This document shows positions 52,006 to 61,494 of a DNA stretch of 64,000 nucleotides, piece by piece; the first letter of the stretch is position 1; each line of letters begins with the position of its first letter. Both the position numbers and the translations under genes were made by a program. Under the pieces are notes generated by a model. The model had not been told where the DNA came from and made no database searches. It saw only the letters and a list, made by a program, of their open reading frames with translations. The stretch is from Nocardiopsis sp. FR4 (GTDB taxonomy: Bacteria > Actinomycetota > Actinomycetes > Streptosporangiales > Streptosporangiaceae): contig NZ_VWVV01000014.1 of assembly GCF_009830945.1 (NCBI RefSeq), positions 110,895 to 174,894 on the forward strand, given 5' to 3'.

Positions 52006-52988
52006 CAGCGCGGCACCGGAACGGAGGCGAGCACCCCGTCCAGGATTCCGTCGGTGGTCGCCCCCTCCAGCTCGGCCTCGGGCCGCAGCGAGATGCGGTG
52101 CCGCAGGGTGCCCTTGGCCAGCGCCTTCACGTCGTCGGGGGTGACGTAGTCGCGGCCCGACAGCCACGCCCAGGCCCGGCTGGTGCGCAGCAGCGCCGTC
52201 GCACCGCGCGGGGAGGCGCCCAGCTGCAGCGAGGGGGACTGCCGGGTGGCCCGGCACAGGTCCACGATGTAGCCGAGGACCTCGGGGGCCGTCCGCACCC
52301 GCTCCACGGCCAGCCGGGCGGCCCGCAGTTCGGCGGCGCCCGCCACGGCGGTCACCCCGGCCGCGGCCAGGTCGCCCGGGTCGAACCCGGCCGCGTGGCG
52401 GCCCAGCATGTCCACCTCGGCCTCCCGGGGGGGCAGCGGCACCGTCACCTTGAGCAGGAACCGGTCCAGCTGCGCCTCGGGCAGCGGGTAGGTGCCCTCG
52501 TACTCCACCGGGTTCTGGGTGGCGGCCACCATGAAGGGCTCCGGCAGCGCCACCGGTTTGCCCTCCACGGTCACCTGCCGCTCCTCCATGGCCTCCAGCA
52601 GCGAGGCCTGGGTCTTGGGCGGGGTCCGGTTGATCTCGTCCGCCAGCAGCAGGTTGGTGAACACCGGACCCCGGAGGAACTCGAACTTGGCGGTGTTCTG
52701 GTCGTAGACGAGCGAACCCGTCACGTCGCCCGGCATCAGGTCGGGGGTGAACTGCACCCTCTTGTGGTCCAGGGACAGCGCCGCGGACACGGTGCGCACC
52801 AGCAGCGTCTTGGCCACGCCCGGCACGCCCTCCATCAGTACGTGGCCGCGGCACAGCAGTGCCACGACCATCGCGGTCACCGTCTCGTCCTGGCCCACGA
52901 CCGCCTTGGCCACCTCGCGGCGCAGGGCGACCAACGCCGCCCGCGCCTCGTCGGCTGATGGCAGTGCCTCGGGTGTGAAGGCGCTCAC
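52005..52988 (-). CDS. MoxR-type AAA+ ATPase
   Basis: 327 residues from GTG 52988. Walker A GVPGVAKTLLVRT, Walker B LLLADEINRTPPKTQASLLE, sensor FMVAATQNPVEYEGTYPLPE and arginine finger region EAQLDRFLLKV, then the C-terminal lid domain with SPRGATALLRTSRAWAWLSG. MoxR proteins act as chaperone-like ATPases together with VWA proteins, here the DUF58 protein encoded directly downstream. Preceded by DUF4350 (58-nt gap). Confidence 0.95.
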   Translation of the reverse strand: MSAFTPEALPSADEARAALVALRREVAKAVVGQDETVTAMVVALLCRGHVLMEGVPGVAKTLLVRTVSAALSLDHKRVQFTPDLMPGDVTGSLVYDQNTAKFEFLRGPVFTNLLLADEINRTPPKTQASLLEAMEERQVTVEGKPVALPEPFMVAATQNPVEYEGTYPLPEAQLDRFLLKVTVPLPPREAEVDMLGRHAAGFDPGDLAAAGVTAVAGAAELRAARLAVERVRTAPEVLGYIVDLCRATRQSPSLQLGASPRGATALLRTSRAWAWLSGRDYVTPDDVKALAKGTLRHRISLRPEAELEGATTDGILDGVLASVPVPR

Positions 52989-53046
52989 GTGCCGTCTACC
53001 TCTCTCGATACCTCGGTGGTCGTTCGCTCGTTCGTGCGGATCGGTG

Positions 53047-54261
53047 TCACCGCAGCCTCCGGACGCGCTCGTCGAGTTCGTCGGCGAGCCGTACCAGCGC
53101 GTCGTCGTCGGCCGCGTAGGGGTCGGGGCGTCCCGGGTAGAACAGGGCCCGCAGGTGCGCCGGGTCGTCCCCGGTCCGCTGCGCGACGGCGGTCACGACC
53201 GCGTCGGGAGCGGCGTCCGCGGCCAGGCCCAGCCTGGGCGCCGTCCGCTCCAGGAACCCGGCGCGCAGCGCCGCCGCGGCCCGGTCCCGGGCCTTGCGCG
53301 ACTGGTAGAGCCCGGCCCGGCCCTCGGTGGTCTCCGAGGCGCGCACCACCACGGGCAGCGCCTCGGGTACCAGGGCGCCCAGTCGGCGCCCCCGCCACAC
53401 CGCCAGCAGGACCAGCGTCGCCGCCAGCGGCACCAGCGACCAGCGCAGGCCCAGCGGCAGCAGTTCCCACACGCTGGCGCCGGCCTCCTGCGCGGGCGGG
53501 TCCGGGCGCAACCACACCACGTCGTCGGCGGCCAGGAGGTTGAGGGCCAGCGCGGCGTTGCCCGCGGCGTCCAGCGCGGTGTTGGTCAGCGGCCTGCCGG
53601 TTCCCAGGACGGTGGTGGTCGCCTCCCCGTCGCGCACCCGGACCAGGGCGTCGCCGTCGCCGCCCGGGTAGCAGCCCACGGCGTCGGTTCCCGGGGGAGC
53701 CGTGTACAGCTCACCGGACATATGGGCGCTGCCCGCGGCCTCGGCGGCCGCCAGGCCGCACTCGGCCTCCCGGGGCGCCTCCAGGTCCAGGAACAGCCGG
53801 GGCTCCTCCCGGCCCGTCACCTCCACCCCGGGTGCGAAGGCCTCCAGCGACCGGATGGAGGGCTGGACCAGGACGGTGTCGGTGTCCCTCGCGGCCAGGG
53901 AGTCCAGTTCCCCGGGCAGCAGCCGATAGTCCAGGAAGACCACCAGCACGGCGCCGTCCCCTGCGCGGTCGAGGGCCTCCTCGGCCTCGGCCGAGCCGCG
54001 CACCACGTGCACGTCCCGGTCCTGTTCCAGCACGTTCACCAGGGCTCGCGTGCCGTCGGGGGAGACCGACTCCGGCTCCAGGCGGCCGGTCGGGAAGCGT
54101 TCGGTGCCCAGCGACAGCAGGACCGACACCACGACGAGCGCGGTGAGCAGCGCCGCCGGGACGCGGACCGACCGCCACACCCGCAGGGCCGGCGAACCGG
54201 AGGGCGGAGCACGGTCGGGCTCGGGCGCGCGGGGCGGCGCGGGAGCGGTGGCGGCGGTCAT
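53047..54261 (-). CDS. DUF4350 domain membrane protein
   Basis: 404 residues. One helix at about 34-54 (PAALLTALVVVSVLLSL), an outer domain starting with PDGTRALVNVLEQDRDVHVV, i.e. the DUF4350 pattern (a GATase-like fold without catalytic residues), a second helix near 270-290 (WSLVPLAATLVLLAVW) and a cytoplasmic helical C-terminus. ATG overlaps the DUF4129 stop by 4 nt. Part of the DUF4129-DUF4350-MoxR-DUF58 operon. Role unknown; may sense or present a ligand for the MoxR/DUF58 pair. Confidence 0.88.
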   Translation of the reverse strand: MTAATAPAPPRAPEPDRAPPSGSPALRVWRSVRVPAALLTALVVVSVLLSLGTERFPTGRLEPESVSPDGTRALVNVLEQDRDVHVVRGSAEAEEALDRAGDGAVLVVFLDYRLLPGELDSLAARDTDTVLVQPSIRSLEAFAPGVEVTGREEPRLFLDLEAPREAECGLAAAEAAGSAHMSGELYTAPPGTDAVGCYPGGDGDALVRVRDGEATTTVLGTGRPLTNTALDAAGNAALALNLLAADDVVWLRPDPPAQEAGASVWELLPLGLRWSLVPLAATLVLLAVWRGRRLGALVPEALPVVVRASETTEGRAGLYQSRKARDRAAAALRAGFLERTAPRLGLAADAAPDAVVTAVAQRTGDDPAHLRALFYPGRPDPYAADDDALVRLADELDERVRRLR

Positions 54262-54890
54262 CCCCGCACCTCCTCGGCGGGCCGCGCGGCCCGCAGCCGC
54301 GCGTCCAGTTCACGCAGGGTCCCTGCGGAGTCCGCGGTGGCCGGACGGTCCCCGTAGGCCACGTCGTTGAAGATCCGCGCGCCCCGGTCCAGGGCCTCGG
54401 CCTCGCCGGGCAGCACCTCGGCGGCCTCCGCGGCCAGCTCCGTGGCGGTGCGCCCCGCCCGCGGCGCGATGACCGCCCGGTCCTCCAGGTCCACGCTGAT
54501 CGCCCGCAGCCTCTCGGTGACGGCGGCGGCGAACTCACCCGCGGCCTCGTGCCGGTCGGCGGCGGCACGGTGGTCGTCGGCCGACATCGGCGTCCCCTCG
54601 TGGACGGGGGCGCCGACCGCGCGGCCCCGGGACGGGCGCAGCCAGACGATCAGCCAGACGACCAGCGCGGCGAGGACCGCCAGCAGCGGGCCCAGGACCA
54701 CCCAGCCGCTGAGGCCCCCCGGCGCGCCCTCGGCCAGGAGCGCGAGGAGTTCGCTGAACCAGGCCAGGAAGCGGTCGATCAGGGAGGGCTCCTGCTCCCC
54801 GTACAGGGGGTCGCTCAGCTCCTCGGCGGCGCGGCGCCGACCCTCCTCCCGGGTCACCTCCCCGGGAGCGGCGGCCAGAGGTGTCCTCAC
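54258..54890 (-). CDS. DUF4129 domain protein
   Basis: 210 residues from GTG 54890, which overlaps the upstream gene's stop (GTGA). N-terminal EVTREEGRRRAAEELSDPLY is the usual cytosolic/juxtamembrane start; one or two hydrophobic helices (about 60-88, GLSGWVVLGPLLAVLAALVV); the C-terminal DUF4129 helix bundle is ADRHEAAGEFAAAVTERLRA and PRAGRTATELAAEA. Found in many bacteria beside MoxR/DUF58 and in transglutaminase proteins. No transglutaminase domain here. Function unknown. Confidence 0.85.
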   Translation of the reverse strand: MRTPLAAAPGEVTREEGRRRAAEELSDPLYGEQEPSLIDRFLAWFSELLALLAEGAPGGLSGWVVLGPLLAVLAALVVWLIVWLRPSRGRAVGAPVHEGTPMSADDHRAAADRHEAAGEFAAAVTERLRAISVDLEDRAVIAPRAGRTATELAAEAAEVLPGEAEALDRGARIFNDVAYGDRPATADSAGTLRELDARLRAARPAEEVRG

Positions 54891-56464
54891 GTCCGCGACT
54901 CCGGAAGGTAGATCTCCGGGCCCGCCTCGTAGCCCGCCCGCGCGGCCTCGTGCAGCCTGAGGTCCAGGCCCTCGCGGCGCATCCGCAGGTCCACGTAGAG
55001 CAGGGTGGCCACGCCCACGGCGAAGGGGGTGGTGAGACCGTAGACCAGCACGTTCCCGACGTAGACGACGGCTCCCGCCACCACGTGGGCCCAGACCTCC
55101 TCGGGGAAGAGGAGGGGCAGCACCGAGGCCATGCTGAAGGGCAGGCTCAGGATGCTGCTGACGACGGCGACGAGGAGGGCCGCGAGCAGGGCGATACCGA
55201 AGATCCGCCACCAGCTGCCCTGGGTCAGCCGCCAGGACCGGGCCAGGGACTCGCCCACGCCCAGGCGTTCGAGCACGATGACGGGCATCGCGAAGTAGAG
55301 GCGGATGTAGATCCACGCCGCCAGCGCCAGGCCGCCGAGCAGGCCCACCAGCCCCGCGACGATGACGATGGCGACTCCCGCCGCCTCGTTGGCGCCCAGG
55401 GCCACGACGACGCCCAGGAACAGGCCGCCGAACACCACGGCCCCGGCGACCAGGCTCAGGCCCAGGAAGATCAGCAGTTGCACGAGCGCCAGGCCGATGA
55501 TGGGCCAGATGCGCTCCCGTACCGCCGCCCACGCCTGGGAGGGGCCGAGTTTGTGGCCCAGGACGGCCATCCCGACCACGGTGGTGAGCAGACCGGTGGC
55601 CAGCACGATCCCGGCCTGGCTCAGCAGGGTTCCGCCGTACAGGGCGACGATCGACCAGGTGCTGAAGGGGAAGGGGTCGTCGGGGTCGAACGCCGTCGGG
55701 TCGGCCGCGATCTGGTCGACGAACACCCCGTAGTCGGACATGTAACCGCTGAAGCCGACCGAGCTCAGGATGCTGGCGATCGCCATGACGATCAGCGAGA
55801 GCCCCACGGTGGTCTTGGGGTTGTGCCGCACCACCGAGAACGCGCCGTTGAGGATGTCGCCGAGGGACAGGGGGCGCAGCGGCACGACGCCGGGCTTGGG
55901 CGCGCGCGGCGCGCCGTACCCGTAGTGCGGGGGCTGCCCGGGTCCGGCGGGCTGGCCGTAGCCGGGGTGGTGGCCCTGACCGGGGGGAGCGCCGGGGGGA
56001 GGACCGTAGCCGGAGGACTGGTACTGGCCGGGCTGCTGCCACGGGGAGGCCTGCGCCGGGGCGGGGCCCGACCCGGGGGCGCCGCCGTACGGGGACCCTC
56101 CCTGGGGCCCGTACCCGTACTGCTGCCCGGCGGGGACCTGCCCGCCGTGGCCGGGCTGGTACGGGCCGGGCTGACCGTACGGCGCCTGGCCCCGGCCGTG
56201 GAGACCGTGTTCCCGGTCCTGGGGTGCCTGCCCCTGGCCGGGAGGGGCGAAGTCGGGGAGTCCCCGCCGCTCGTGCGGGGCGGGGCCGGTCCGGCCGCCG
56301 TCGGGCCCGGAGTCCGCGGCGGAGGAGGAGGAACCGGAGGGGTCCGGGGGACTCTGGCCGGGCGCCGCCCAGCTCTCCGGCCCGGCCGCACCGGGGGCGG
56401 CACCGCCGTCCGGGTCCGCCGGGGAGCTCCCTGGAGCGTTCCGGTGGTCGTCCTCCTGGGTCAT
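54887..56464 (-). CDS. Membrane protein with disordered Y/G/P/Q-rich N-terminus
   Basis: 525 residues; GGAGG 9 nt before ATG. Residues 1-190 are disordered and rich in Pro, Gly, Gln and Tyr (GQQYGYGPQGGSPYGGAPGS, GHHPGYGQPAGPGQPPHYGY). PLRPLSLGDILNGAFSVVRH begins a region of six helices similar to the glycerophosphoryl-diester phosphodiesterase membrane domain, without any phosphodiesterase catalytic domain. First gene of the DUF4129-DUF4350-MoxR-DUF58 operon, and divergent from mtrA across a 430-nt gap. Function unknown. Confidence 0.85.
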   Translation of the reverse strand: MTQEDDHRNAPGSSPADPDGGAAPGAAGPESWAAPGQSPPDPSGSSSSAADSGPDGGRTGPAPHERRGLPDFAPPGQGQAPQDREHGLHGRGQAPYGQPGPYQPGHGGQVPAGQQYGYGPQGGSPYGGAPGSGPAPAQASPWQQPGQYQSSGYGPPPGAPPGQGHHPGYGQPAGPGQPPHYGYGAPRAPKPGVVPLRPLSLGDILNGAFSVVRHNPKTTVGLSLIVMAIASILSSVGFSGYMSDYGVFVDQIAADPTAFDPDDPFPFSTWSIVALYGGTLLSQAGIVLATGLLTTVVGMAVLGHKLGPSQAWAAVRERIWPIIGLALVQLLIFLGLSLVAGAVVFGGLFLGVVVALGANEAAGVAIVIVAGLVGLLGGLALAAWIYIRLYFAMPVIVLERLGVGESLARSWRLTQGSWWRIFGIALLAALLVAVVSSILSLPFSMASVLPLLFPEEVWAHVVAGAVVYVGNVLVYGLTTPFAVGVATLLYVDLRMRREGLDLRLHEAARAGYEAGPEIYLPESRT

Positions 56465-56894
56465 CTGCCCCGCCCTCCATGGGGTTCGGTTACGCTGCGC
56501 AAGCGGAGTGGCGCCGTTTCCGGCGTCCGGGAAACCAACCTACCGGTCGGTTCCACCGGTGCTTGGCGCGGTTCGGGGCTATCCAGCGGGAACCGACCCA
56601 CTTCATTCCTTTTGTATGCTTTCTGTTACTCATAGGCCCACTCGCGAAGGTCGCGCGGACCAGCTCAGCAGCGCCGACGCGCCAGTGGCCGAAACCGGCC
56701 CAGGCGGGCCGAAAAAACACCGACCACTCTCCCAACACCGCCCGAAGGTGGCAAGGTGGGGGACGGAGCAGTTCCTTGCGTCGGGGAGCAAGGGCACACC
56801 GAACGTATATGCCGCTTGAGTGTTTCCAGAGAGAGGAGTAGGCGCTGCGGTACCCGCCCGCGGGCGGGTGTGACGCCAGGCGCCGGACACACCG
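56465..56894. promoter_or_regulatory. 430-nt divergent control region between the membrane-protein operon and mtrA
   Basis: No gene is recognisable. An AT-rich patch (56600-56635, including TATGCT at 56615-56620) and a second one (56801-56812, GTATAT) are the likeliest promoter parts. GTTAC motifs at 56489-56493 and 56625-56629 (GTAAC on the minus strand) recall the GTAAC-type half-sites reported for MtrA, so self-control by MtrA is possible. I could not place a full -35/-10 pair with confidence. Confidence 0.35.
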
Positions 56895-57572
56895 ATGAAG
56901 GGACGTGTACTGGTTGTCGACGACGACCTCGCCCTGGCCGAGATGCTCGGCATCGTGCTGCGGGGTGAGGGGTTCGAGCCCTCGTTCGTGCATGACGGGG
57001 ACAAGGCCCTGGAGGCCTTTCGCGAGACCAAACCCGACCTGGTCCTCCTCGACCTGATGCTGCCTGGGGCCGACGGGATCGACGTGTGCCGTCAGATCCG
57101 CGCCGAGTCCGGCGTGCCCATCGTGATGCTCACGGCCAAGAGCGACACCATCGACGTCGTCCTGGGCCTGGAGTCCGGCGCCGACGACTACATCGTCAAG
57201 CCCTTCAAGCCCAAGGAACTGGTGGCGCGCGTGCGCGTGCGCCTGCGCCGCACCGAGGAGCCCGCCCCCGAGGTCCTGCAGATCGGGGACATCACCATCG
57301 ACGTGGCCGGGCACGCGGTGCGCCGCGACGGCGAGCAGATCAGCCTGACCCCGCTGGAGTTCGACCTCCTGGTCGCCCTGGCCCGCAAGCCGCGCCAGGT
57401 CTTCACCCGCGAGGTCCTCCTGGAGCAGGTCTGGGGCTACCGGCACGCCGCGGACACCCGCCTGGTCAACGTCCACGTGCAGCGCCTGCGCGCCAAGATC
57501 GAGAAGGACCCGGAGCACCCCGAGGTCGTCGTCACCGTCCGCGGAGTCGGCTACAAGGCCGGTACCGCCTGA
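56895..57572 (+). CDS. mtrA: Response regulator MtrA (OmpR family)
   Basis: 225 residues. Receiver domain with acidic pocket VVDDD (9-11), phosphorylation site Asp53 in LVLLDLMLPGADG, Thr80 in VMLTAKSD and Lys102 in VKPFKPKE; then an OmpR winged helix ending LVNVHVQRLRAKIEKDPEHP and VVTVRGVGYKAG. Very close to mycobacterial/Streptomyces MtrA, an essential or developmental regulator of cell wall, division and sporulation genes. Gene order mtrA-mtrB-lpqB is the standard actinobacterial one. The ribosome-binding site is weak. Confidence 0.98.
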   Translation: MKGRVLVVDDDLALAEMLGIVLRGEGFEPSFVHDGDKALEAFRETKPDLVLLDLMLPGADGIDVCRQIRAESGVPIVMLTAKSDTIDVVLGLESGADDYIVKPFKPKELVARVRVRLRRTEEPAPEVLQIGDITIDVAGHAVRRDGEQISLTPLEFDLLVALARKPRQVFTREVLLEQVWGYRHAADTRLVNVHVQRLRAKIEKDPEHPEVVVTVRGVGYKAGTA

Positions 57573-57588
57573 TCCCACCGAGCCGCAC

Positions 57589-59433
57589 ATGACCGCAGGT
57601 ACACCCGAGGAGGAGCGCTCACCCTCCACGGGGCAACGGGCCGGCGCCCCCTCCGGGCCGCCCGCCTCGGGGGGACGCTGGCGCGACAGCGGCACGGGGC
57701 TCACGCGTGCCTACCTGTTCGCCCAGCGCGCCGCCCGCGCCCTGGTACGCGGCGTCCACACCAACTGGCGCCGCTCGCTCCACCTCAGGGTCATCTCCAC
57801 CACCCTGGTGCTGTCCCTGGTGGTGATGGTGGGCCTGGGGTACGTACTCATCTCCCAGGTCCGCGGCGGTCTGCTCGACGCCAAGATCTCCACGGCCGTC
57901 ACCGACCACCGCGCCGGACTCAACTACGCGCTCGCCGAACTCCAGGAGAACGAGGTCGGCGACCGCGACCGGCTGCTGTACAACATCACCAGCGAGCTCA
58001 ACAGCCGCAGCGGTGACACCGGACTGTACGGCGTGGTCATCCTGCCCTCGGTGGGGGACGAGAACGGCTGGGCCACCGGCGACGCCAAGAGCATCCCCCC
58101 GCGCCTGGTCGAACAGGTCAACCAGTCCGAGGCCAGCGACCAGCAGTACCACACCTACACCAGCGTCCGGACCGAGCCGGACGGCGTGCGGGAGCCCGCG
58201 CTGGTGGTCGGCGCGCAGCTCACGCACGCCTACGAGCTGTACTACATCTTCCCGCTCCAGCACGAGCAGGAGATCCTCGACCTGGTCCAGAACACGGTCG
58301 CCCTGGTGGGCGTGCTGCTGGTCATCCTGCTGGGCCTGATCGCCTTCGTCATCACCCGCCAGGTGGTCAGTCCGATCCGGTCGGCCGCCCAGTCCGCCGA
58401 ACGGCTCTCCTCGGGCGACCTCACCGAGCGCATGACCGTCCAGGGAGAGGACGACCTCGCCCGGCTGGCCCTGTCCTTCAACGACATGGCGGGCAACCTC
58501 CAGGAGAAGATCCAGGAGCTGGAGGAGCTCTCCAAGCTCCAGCGCCAGTTCGTCTCCGACGTCTCCCACGAGCTGCGCACCCCGCTGACCACCATCAAGA
58601 TGGCCGGGGACGTGCTCTTCGACGACCGCGAGGACCTCGACCCCACCATGCGCCGCTCCGTGGAGCTGCTGCACAGCCAGGTGGAGCGCTTCGAGGAGCT
58701 GCTCGCGGACCTGCTGGAGATCAGCCGCCACGACGCCGGGGCCGCCACCCTGGGCGTGGAGTCGCTGGACATCCGCGACGAGGTGATGAAGGCCGTCGGC
58801 GACGCCGAGCAGATCGCCGAGCGGCGCGGCATCAAGGTCATCCTTCGCCTGCCCACCGAGCCCTGCACGGCCGAGTACGACTCCCGCCGGATCAACCGCA
58901 TCCTGCGCAACCTGGTGGTCAACGCCATCGAGCACAGCGAGGGCCGCGACGTGGTGGTCACCGCCGCCTGCGACCGCGACGCGGTGGCCGTGGCCGTGCG
59001 CGACTACGGCGTGGGGCTCAAGGAGGGGGAGGAGCACCTGTGCTTCGACCGCTTCTGGCGGGCCGACCCGGCCCGCGTGCGCACCACCGGCGGCACCGGT
59101 CTGGGACTGTCCATCGCCAAGGAGGACGCCACGCTGCACGGCGGCTGGCTCCAGGCCTGGGGCATGCCCGGCCAGGGCTCGCAGTTCCGGCTGTCCCTGC
59201 CGCGCCGCTCCGGCGCCGAACTGCGCGGGTCCCCCCTGCCGCTGGTGCCGCCGGAGATCGCCCTGGGACGCGGGTTCGCCCCGTTCCCGGGGGAGGGCGG
59301 CAACGGCGCTCCGGCCCGCCCCGAGAAGGTCCCCGCCCGGGGCGAACAGGACGGCGAGGGCGGAGGCCGGCGCGGGAGCGCTGACCGCGACGGCGCCGCC
59401 GACCACCGCGAGGGCGAGGAGAAACTGTCATGA
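57589..59433 (+). CDS. mtrB: Sensor histidine kinase MtrB
   Basis: 614 residues, 16 nt after mtrA. Two helices (about 67-90 and 238-262) enclose an outer sensor domain; a HAMP linker (VVSPIRSAAQSAERLSSGDL) leads to the HisKA segment FVSDVSHELRTPLTTIKMAG with His327, then an HATPase_c domain (NLVVNAIEHSEG, ATP-lid GGTGLGLSIAK). It phosphorylates MtrA. The C-terminal 60 residues are disordered and charged. Its last codons overlap lpqB by 4 nt (ATGA), coupling kinase and accessory lipoprotein. Confidence 0.97.
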   Translation: MTAGTPEEERSPSTGQRAGAPSGPPASGGRWRDSGTGLTRAYLFAQRAARALVRGVHTNWRRSLHLRVISTTLVLSLVVMVGLGYVLISQVRGGLLDAKISTAVTDHRAGLNYALAELQENEVGDRDRLLYNITSELNSRSGDTGLYGVVILPSVGDENGWATGDAKSIPPRLVEQVNQSEASDQQYHTYTSVRTEPDGVREPALVVGAQLTHAYELYYIFPLQHEQEILDLVQNTVALVGVLLVILLGLIAFVITRQVVSPIRSAAQSAERLSSGDLTERMTVQGEDDLARLALSFNDMAGNLQEKIQELEELSKLQRQFVSDVSHELRTPLTTIKMAGDVLFDDREDLDPTMRRSVELLHSQVERFEELLADLLEISRHDAGAATLGVESLDIRDEVMKAVGDAEQIAERRGIKVILRLPTEPCTAEYDSRRINRILRNLVVNAIEHSEGRDVVVTAACDRDAVAVAVRDYGVGLKEGEEHLCFDRFWRADPARVRTTGGTGLGLSIAKEDATLHGGWLQAWGMPGQGSQFRLSLPRRSGAELRGSPLPLVPPEIALGRGFAPFPGEGGNGAPARPEKVPARGEQDGEGGGRRGSADRDGAADHREGEEKLS

Positions 59434-61319
59434 GAGGACCCCGCCGGTTCGGCCGGGCCGCGCGCGCCTGCCTGGCCGCGGCCGTGGCGGCCGTGACCAT
59501 GGCCGCCTGCGCCACCGTGCCCACCGCGGGCCCCGTGGTCCCGGGTGACGGCAACGACTCCGGAAACGACCCCTACGGCGGTTACGTCCGGCGGCTTCCC
59601 GCCGGACCCCAGATCGGAGTGGGACCGGAGGGGCTGGTCAACGGCCTGCTCAAGGACATGGGCAGCTTCGAGGAGGACTACGAGGCGGCCCGCGAGTACA
59701 TGCTGCCCGAGACCGGCCAGGCGTGGTCGCCGGACGGCACGGTCAAGGTCTTCCCCGACCTGGACACGATCGACATGGACACCGAGACCAGCGCCGACGG
59801 CCTGACCGCCACCGTGCGGATGCGCAGCTCGCTGGTGGCCACGATCGACGAGGACGGGCGCTACCTTCCCGGCGACCCCGAGCGCCTGCTCGACGAGACC
59901 TTCCACCTGGCCCGCGAGGAGGGCGACCCGGAGGGGGAGTGGCGGATCCAGAGCCTGCCCGACCAGCTCATCCTCAGCCAGCTCGACGTGGAGCGCACCC
60001 ACCGGCCCTTCAACCTGTACTTCTTCAACCCCGAGGAGACCGCACTGGTCCCCGACCCCGTCTACCTGCCGGTGAGCACCGACGAACTCGCCAAGCGCCT
60101 CCTGCGCAGGCTCGTCGGCGGCCCCAGCGACTGGCTGGAGCCCGCCGTGTCCTCCTCCTTCCCCCAGGGTGCCAGCTCCAGCTTCGACGTGGACGACGAC
60201 CGGGTGGTGGTCCGGGTGAGCGCGGCGGGCGAGCCCGACGAGTTCGGCATGGGCGCGCAGATCGCCTGGACGCTGCGCCAGCTCCCGGAGATCCAGGAGT
60301 TCACCCTGGTCGTGAACGGCTCCGAGGTGGACTTCCCCGGCGCCGAGGGGGAGAGGGCCGACCGGCCGCGCCCGGGCAGCCACTACTGGTACGAGGTGAA
60401 CCCCGGGGCCACCAGGGCCGACATCCGGGCCTACTACTCGCACGAGGGCCAGCTGTGGTCGGCCTCGGACTGGGACTCCGAGACCCTCGGTGACGCCGAG
60501 CGCGTCCCCGGCCCCCTGGGCTCGGGAGAGGTACCGCTGGAGGGGTTCGCGGTGTCGCTGGACGAGGAGCGCGTCGCCGGGGTCACGGCGGGCGGCGGCG
60601 AGGTCGTCACCAGCCGGACCAGCCCCGGCGCCGCGGTCGAGGAGGTGCTGGCCGACGGCACCTTCACCGAGCTGTCCTGGGACGTCAACGGCAACCTGTG
60701 GGTGGTCGAGGAGATCGAGGAGCCGGACTCCGAGGAGGACGCCGAGGACGAGGAGGCCCGTGAGGAGGCGGAGGAGGTCGACCCCGAGACCCCGGGCCTG
60801 GGCGCCGACGCCGTTCCGGACTCCACCGTGCTGTGGCTGCTGCGCGGCGGCGAGGAGGTCGTGCGGGTGAACCTGACCGGCCTGGGCGGCGGTTCGCTGG
60901 TGCGGTTCCAGATCTCCCGGGACGGCACCCGGGCCGCGGTGGTGACCGAGGTGGACGGGCAGCGCTCCCTCCGGGTGGGCCGCGTGGTCGAGGACGCCGA
61001 CGGGCGGGTCCACCTGGGCTCGTTCATCACCCTGGCCCGCGAGCTGGTGGAGATCACCGACGTCTCCTGGCGCTCGGCCGACCAGCTGGTCGTGCTGGGC
61101 AGCCGCGAGGGCGGCACGAGCCAGGCGTTCCTGGTCTCCCTGGACGGCGGGACGCCGTCCACCAGCGCGGGTGCCCCGGTCGCGAGCATGGTGACGGTCT
61201 CGGGAGCCCCGGGCCAGCCGCTGGTCGCCGGTTCCGACGACGGCAACATCTGGCTCTCCAACGACCTGTTCAACTGGGAGACCGTGGTGGAGGGCGGCTC
61301 GCCCTCCTACCCCGGCTGA
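59430..61319 (+). CDS. lpqB: Lipoprotein LpqB, accessory to MtrAB
   Basis: 629 residues. Lipoprotein signal with lipobox TMAAC (Cys27). The mature protein has a GerMN domain in the first half (NLYFFNPEETALVPDPVYLP, LAKRLLRRLVGGPSDWLEPA) and a beta-propeller-like LpqB domain in the second (VLWLLRGGEEVVRVNLTGLG, GDDGNIWLSNDLFNWETVVE-type closing blade). In mycobacteria it binds the outer part of MtrB and tunes signalling. An acidic insertion near residue 435 (PDSEEDAEDEEAREEAEE) is specific to this lineage as far as I can see. Confidence 0.95.
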   Translation: MRGPRRFGRAARACLAAAVAAVTMAACATVPTAGPVVPGDGNDSGNDPYGGYVRRLPAGPQIGVGPEGLVNGLLKDMGSFEEDYEAAREYMLPETGQAWSPDGTVKVFPDLDTIDMDTETSADGLTATVRMRSSLVATIDEDGRYLPGDPERLLDETFHLAREEGDPEGEWRIQSLPDQLILSQLDVERTHRPFNLYFFNPEETALVPDPVYLPVSTDELAKRLLRRLVGGPSDWLEPAVSSSFPQGASSSFDVDDDRVVVRVSAAGEPDEFGMGAQIAWTLRQLPEIQEFTLVVNGSEVDFPGAEGERADRPRPGSHYWYEVNPGATRADIRAYYSHEGQLWSASDWDSETLGDAERVPGPLGSGEVPLEGFAVSLDEERVAGVTAGGGEVVTSRTSPGAAVEEVLADGTFTELSWDVNGNLWVVEEIEEPDSEEDAEDEEAREEAEEVDPETPGLGADAVPDSTVLWLLRGGEEVVRVNLTGLGGGSLVRFQISRDGTRAAVVTEVDGQRSLRVGRVVEDADGRVHLGSFITLARELVEITDVSWRSADQLVVLGSREGGTSQAFLVSLDGGTPSTSAGAPVASMVTVSGAPGQPLVAGSDDGNIWLSNDLFNWETVVEGGSPSYPG

Positions 61320-61494
61320 ACCCGGGGACCGTCCCTGCCGGATCCGCGGACGGCCCCGGCCGAGGCCGCGAGCCGTCCCGGCCCAACCCGCCGTGGGAGC
61401 GCGCCGAGAGCCCGGCGGCCGGACCGTCCACCGGGTTGTCCACAGGCGGGGGAAGGCCCTGGCGGGGGCCGGTCCCCGGCCCGACGCTGGAGGT

